DNA of 64,000 nt from positions 139,777 to 203,776 of the forward strand of contig KL647323.1 of the NCBI GenBank assembly GCA_000727475.1, read 5' to 3'. Each line of letters begins with the position of its first letter. Position 1 is the first letter of the stretch. Below are positions 59,501 to 64,000 of the stretch, piece by piece. This DNA is from Sarcocystis neurona (lineage: Eukaryota > Apicomplexa > Conoidasida > Eucoccidiorida > Sarcocystidae). The notes under the pieces were generated by a model that worked only from the letters and a program-made list of their open reading frames with translations, searched no databases and was not told the origin of the DNA. The position numbers and the translations under genes were made by a program.

Positions 59501-62082
59501 GCAGCAGCTACGAAGTGCAGCAGGTGGAGACACCGGTGCCATTCACAGCCACCAGCAGCAGCAGGCAGAAAAGACAAAGGCGCAGCAGGAGCAGGCGAAG
59601 GAAGAGACGGCAGCAGCAGGTGAAGGAAGACACGGCAGCAGCATGAGGACTGCTCATGACGGGACCGCCCAGGAGCAGCAGAAGCAGCAACAGCACGAGA
59701 AGTTGAAGACAGCGGCGGAGGCCGGACAGGAGGAGGAGAAGAAAAACAGGAAGCACCGAAGAAGAGCACGAAGCCTTTACCCGGTATCACAAGACGAAGA
59801 AATGCCGTGCCTTTGTCCTCCTCGCAGCGCTTGATATTAATCTTCAGCCCATTTGCCAGCGTAACTTGCAGCAGTTGATTCTCACTCTTGAATCGCTCTG
59901 CTGCTGCTCGTTCTTCTTCCCGCTGCTGCCGCACCAACAACAACATCTTCGCCATCTGCGCCTTCTCCGCAATCTTCTCCGCCTCTTCCTCCGCTTCTTG
60001 CTTCTGCTGCCGCCCGTGCAGCTCTTCACGTCCCTGCTGCAGTCCCTCCGGTTCCTCCGTCTTCCCGACCTCTGCTGCTGCTGCTTCTGCTGCTTGCTGA
60101 AAGAGCAGTTTTCTTGTGGCAGGAGAGAGGAGAGTGTCAGGCGGCTGTGCGCAGGAAGGTCAAGGCGAAGGGGCACGAGAAGCAGCTCGGTCAACAGGGC
60201 AGCAGCAACAAGAAACCAGCAACACACACACACAGCGACAGAAAGAAGGAGGCGCGCGCATGCACGAGGGGAGGACGTGTGACGCGGTCTGCAGCAGAAG
60301 TGAAGAGGCGTAGCACACGCTCAGGCAATAAAGGCAGAAGACAAAAGGAGAGAAAAGGCGAAGAAGGGGGAATTTCCATCCTCTCACTATCGCACACACG
60401 AAGAGGCAAATCTTCCATCCATCAACATAAAAAGACAAGCGGACACCCGCACAGATACACACGACCACCCACACCCACACACATTCGTACACACCTATAC
60501 ATATATAGACAGATGTATATATCCATATGACTACATATATATATACACGTACAAATCAGCTATATATGTATATATATGTATATGTAGCTACATATGTATA
60601 CAAACACACGCAGACACATATACATATACATGTACACACATACAAATATATACATATAACTACGTACATATATACACATATACATATATATATAGGTGTA
60701 CACATCAGCTACATGTATATATATATGTACGTATTAGGAACATATGTGTGCTTCAATACACGTATAGATACACATACAAAACTACAACTGGTATGTATAT
60801 ATATATATATGTACGTATACCCACACATGTTTATATGAATGTCGCTACATATCTATACATGTAAAAAGAAATTTGTGTACACATATATAAAGAAACCCCT
60901 TAGTATATATATATTTATATATGTATATATATGTACACGCACACCGACAGACGGAGGTAGAGATATCCATACAGACACACATATATTAACAGATATATAT
61001 TTGTAAGAATGTGTACGAATAGATGGACGTACCTGCACGTCTTGAACAGGGGGCAAGACAGGCTCTGCCATCGCTTCTTGTATTGCAGTGAGAATTTCTT
61101 CTGCAGAAATTGGCACCAGCCGAGAAGACGCTTCGCTTCTTCTTTCACTACAGCCTTTTCTGCTGTTGCTGCTTCTCGAAGTGCTGCAGCTTGAAGTGCT
61201 GCTGTTCGAAGCGCTGCTGCTCGAAGCGCTGCTGCTTGAAGTGCTGCTGTTTAAAGTGCTGCTGCTTGAGATGCTGCTGCTCGAAGTGCTGCTGCTGGGC
61301 TTGCTGTCGATCTCCTGGTCGCTTTCCTTTTCTCTCTGGGACCGCTGTTCGGCTTGTCGAACGAGAAGGAAAAGTTCATTCTTGTGCTGCTGCTGTTGCT
61401 CAAACTTTTCTTCTTCATCACAGTCCTGCTGCTGGTGCTGGTGCTGCTGCTGCTGCTGGTGCTGTTGCTGCTTCTCTTCTTCTTCGTGCTGCTGCTGCTG
61501 TCGCTGCTGCTGCTGCTCGCAGAGCGGCGTGTCCTCGTTTTTCTCGCGCTGCAGCAGCAGCTGCCGCTCAGATTTCTCGCCGCTTCTCTGCTGCACGAGA
61601 GGAACGCCGCGTGGCAGCGCCCCAGGAGCAGCAGCAGCAGGGCCGTGTACAAACGCCAGGACGACGTCTGGGCCACTGCTGCTGTCCCACGGCTTCACGT
61701 CGATCCAGCTACACAGGTCATATGCTTCACGATTTATTTCTTTCAGCAGCTCTTCCTCAGCAGCTGTCGCCGCCATCGGCTCCTGCTTTCTCCCCTCGCC
61801 GGCCTCATCACACTGCTGCTGCTGCTGTTCCCGCTGCTGCAGCAGCTGCTGCTGTTCGAGGTGTTGCTGCTGGCTTCCGAGGCCAAGGAGGTGCATCGCG
61901 ATAATTTTTTCTTCTTCAAGATGAAGAAGAGTATGTCTGCAGGCTGCTGTTTCCATCAGCACTCGAACAAGGTCGGCGGCAGATAGCTGGGGAAGTTGCA
62001 GCCGGTCGAGATTCATTTTATACGCATGCAGCAAACTTCTCAATTCGGCCAACGTGACGCCGTGCGCGGCCATCCTTTTCAT
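49323..62082 (-). CDS. Stromal processing peptidase, M16 family (3' seven exons)
   Basis: Metalloprotease that in plastids removes transit peptides from imported proteins; here expected in the apicoplast. Exons 62082-61033, 60096-59781, 58886-58452, 57171-56600, 53561-52131, 51006-50725 and 49538-49323 all join in phase with GT..AG introns and give 1433 residues plus TAA. Family signatures are LANGLKINI and VIPGG (split over two exons), GARTMMEGGAL with FSREIVERFC, the domain centre AYSMGELITAMAKEDPRF, DSDERAVVHIAGPAPNRWG, LREEQRLTYDASFDF and HDKKFARYWMELL. The last three match the plant enzyme's C-terminal half as I know it. Gln, Ser, Ala and Glu runs are inserted in exons 1, 3, 4 and 5, making it longer than the plant protein. 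The first exon here begins directly after an acceptor, and the HxxEH zinc site is not in the window, so the 5' part lies beyond 64000. Confidence 0.88.
50505..50550. repeat. (CA)n microsatellite
   Basis: About 45 bp of CA dinucleotides with one CG interruption, in the last intron of the peptidase gene. Confidence 0.9.
51601..51730. repeat. 50-bp tandem repeat in a peptidase intron
   Basis: Two full copies (51631-51680, 51681-51730) and a partial one before them. Shared elements are CAATCTC(T/C)GAC, a GTTCA core and CACACGTGGATA or CACATGTGGATA. It lies in the intron 51007-52130. Confidence 0.7.
55620..56560. repeat. TA/CA microsatellites with ~90-140 bp higher-order repeat
   Basis: Within TA and CA runs the element CTGCA(G/C)TTAC recurs at about 56011, 56153, 56242, 56352 and 56463, each followed after 40-60 bp by CACACAGAGATACACAC or a close variant. 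The irregular spacing reflects variable TA length. It lies in the intron 53562-56599. Frames across it read Tyr-Ile-Thr-His and are not coding. Confidence 0.75.
58165..58350. repeat. Three diverged copies of a ~35-bp element in a peptidase intron
   Basis: Copies at about 58165, 58222 and 58317 share a core like GGTTGAGAAGA followed by an ACTCGTA-type end; TA runs follow the first two copies. They lie in the intron 57172-58451. Confidence 0.6.
59170..59375. repeat. GCAGCAAGAAGAC-type repeat in a peptidase intron
   Basis: Imperfect 12-18 bp units built from GCAGCAAGAAGA and GACGGCAGCAAG. In the intron between exons 60096-59781 and 58886-58452. The minus strand reads Leu/Cys/Phe-rich. Confidence 0.7.
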
Positions 62083-64000
62083 CTGCGCGCGACAGTCAAA
62101 AAATCTCCTTGAACCACTTTCCTCACTTCAGTTCGCTCCCATACACATCTATTACTATAAGCGTCCTTCTTCCTTTTCTCTCTCTTTACACATATATATG
62201 CAGGGGCAGTCGTACGCCCAAGCTGATGTATCCGCATGCAAACATATATATATGTATTTATATACACATACAAAAACCTCTTCATACGTACAGAGACAGA
62301 CACAAACACACACAGAGACAGTATACTGATTTACATACAGAGAGCGCCTCCCATATATATATACATATACATATACATACATATATATATATATGTATAT
62401 ATGTACACTATCTACACAGCTGCACATATATACGCATATATATATATATATATTAATATATTACATACATGTATGTATATAGAGAGAGTGAAATAGAGAG
62501 ACACACACACACATATGGATATCTACACGTGTCTTTCTCTCTCTATACATATATATGTCTATGCACATATATATGTCCTTCTCCATATACATATATATAT
62601 ATACATAGACAGATGTACGCATATCTCTCTCTGTCTCCATATATATATATATATGTATAAATATTTGTGAGTCCATATATATATGTACATGCATATATAC
62701 ACACAGATAATAGATATATATCTGCATCTCTATCTATATATCTATCTGTCTCTCTATACATATATATATATATGCATACATACACATACACACACCCAAG
62801 CACATGTATGCACATCTCTCTCTATATGGACACAGGCATCGACATATTATATATATATATATATACACACAAGGAGATATTTATACGCCTCCTCTCTGTC
62901 TATCTGTCTTTATCTTCTTTCTTTTTCTTTCTGTTTCTTCCTTCCTTCCCCTACCTATCTATCTATACAAATATATATATATATACACACAGACGCACAA
63001 ACACGTGTATATACATCTCTCTCCATATATATAGACCCCCATAGATATACAGACACACACACACACATATACATACATACATACGTACATGCATACACAC
63101 ATACATAGGGAGACAAAAAGACATCTGTCCACCTGTCTGTGTGTCCCTGTCTTTTCCTCGATTTCTTTTTTTTTCGGTTTTTCACCTTCTTCCCTTTTCT
63201 CTTCCTTCTTCCTCTCGCGTTCTCCTCTATTATCGCTCTCCCCCTTTCTACGTGCACACGTGTGTATATACGTAGAAGTGCATGCGTGCGCGGAGAAGTG
63301 AAGTCGGCGTGGTCGGAAAGAAGCCTTCACTCAACGCAGAGTGTTTTCGTCTGCGTCCCTCTCTTCCGCGGCGACTCCCCGCCGGAAGCGACAGCAGGAG
63401 AGACGAGACAGCGAAGGAGATGAGACAGCAAGAAGAAGAGACGGGAAGGGAAGGGAGGAGGAGACGGAGGGGAGACGGCAGCGAGACGGGGAGACGGGAA
63501 GTGGAGGGACACACGGAGGGGAGACGCACAGAGAGACACGGGGAGAGAAAACACGGGGAGAGAAAAAACGGACAGAAGGGGGGGAGACACGGAAGAGGGG
63601 GAGAGTCAATGGACAGGTAGACACAGACACAGACACGGAGAGGAAGGGAGGGGATTTCGGGGGAAATATGGAGACGGACACGAAGCGAGAAGAAGGGACA
63701 GAAAGGAGGAGACGAGACGGGGACGCGAAAAGAGACAGACGCAGAAAGGGGAGACACATAAATGGAAGGGAGACATACAAATGGAAGGGAGACACACAAA
63801 TGGAAGGGAGACACACAAATGGAAGGGAGACACACAAATGGAAGGGAGACACACAAATGGAAGGGAGACACACAAATGGAAGGGAGACACACAAATGGAA
63901 GGGAGACACACAAATGGAAGGGAGACACACAAATGGAAGGGAGACACACATACACACAGAGATGGAGAGAAATCTGCACAGACACACCCACCTTCCCCGG
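62083..64000 (-). other. Upstream intron of the peptidase gene (incomplete)
   Basis: From the acceptor immediately before 62082 (GCGCGCAG) to the window end I see no exon. The DNA is TA/CA microsatellites (62150-63110), a strand-asymmetric block (pyrimidine-rich at 63140-63240, then purine-rich 63300-63760) and a 19-bp minisatellite. The 5' exons of the peptidase are therefore expected beyond 64000. Confidence 0.6.
63749..63948. repeat. 19-bp minisatellite, about 10 copies
   Basis: Nearly perfect tandem copies of GACACACAAATGGAAGGGA. The first two copies differ by single bases (ATAAAT, ACATACAAAT). Three units make 57 bp, so every frame stays open and gives a 19-residue periodic peptide on the minus strand; this is an artefact of the period. 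Confidence 0.95.

Noticed and set aside
63749..63948. CRISPR-like array
   Set aside because: The 19-bp units are directly adjacent with no unique spacers, and the genome is eukaryotic. It is a minisatellite.
63248..63991. 247-codon minus-strand ORF with a 19-residue periodic Cys/Leu/Pro peptide
   Set aside because: Produced by a 19-bp repeat whose three-unit period keeps all frames open; no splice or start context.
1..64000. tRNA, rRNA, insertion sequence or viral/retroelement genes
   Set aside because: I looked for tRNA T-loop signatures, reverse transcriptase, integrase and transposase motifs in the translations and found none that hold up by eye; a tRNAscan or profile search would be needed to exclude them fully.

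Overview
The window looks like nuclear DNA of an apicomplexan coccidian, most probably Eimeria. The evidence is (i) very dense CAG/GCA-type trinucleotide repeats that run through coding DNA as Gln, Ala and Ser homopolymers, (ii) long introns filled with (TA)n, (TG)n and trinucleotide arrays, (iii) a gene for a plastid-type stromal processing peptidase, which fits an organism with an apicoplast, and (iv) GT..AG introns and ATG starts in eukaryotic context. There is no bacterial operon structure. The species call is inference from repeat style.

Layout. 1-8 kb: no gene I can support; a trinucleotide belt (0.8-4.2 kb), then microsatellites, then a C/T-rich block ending at the first gene. 8.5-17.2 kb (+): a five-exon gene for a short, probably N-myristoylated protein with degenerate EF-hand-like segments and a coiled-coil tail. 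17-25 kb: repeat-rich DNA with several exon-like islands, including the 3' end of a possible single-pass membrane protein gene (21.6-22.3 kb, +) and Cys-rich exons (23.2-24.1 kb, +). 25.4-28.7 kb (-): a multi-exon gene for a conserved-looking protein I do not recognise, preceded by a 106-108 bp tandem repeat. 29-39 kb: mostly noncoding, with two minus-strand exon clusters (33.7-34.3 and 37.3-37.7 kb). 39.0-42.9 kb (+): an ELO-family fatty acid elongase carrying a low-complexity extension of about 750 residues. 42.9-46.7 kb: purine-rich, no gene seen. 46.7-48.8 kb (+): an unrecognised multi-exon gene. 49.3-62.1 kb (-): seven exons encoding the C-terminal ~1433 residues of the stromal processing peptidase; its N-terminal part with the zinc site lies beyond the window.

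Two genes have clear biochemistry: the elongase (lipid synthesis, expected in the ER) and the peptidase (maturation of proteins imported into the apicoplast). Their spacing gives no evidence of a joint pathway. Exon joins were made by hand from splice sites and codon phase; where phase agrees at every junction (8.5-17.2 kb gene and peptidase) I trust the model, elsewhere the models are partial. No obviously new molecular system is visible. The most distinctive things are the repeat-inflated proteins, an in-frame stop ahead of the elongase, complementary repeat tracts flanking one exon, and unrecognised but well-spliced genes.
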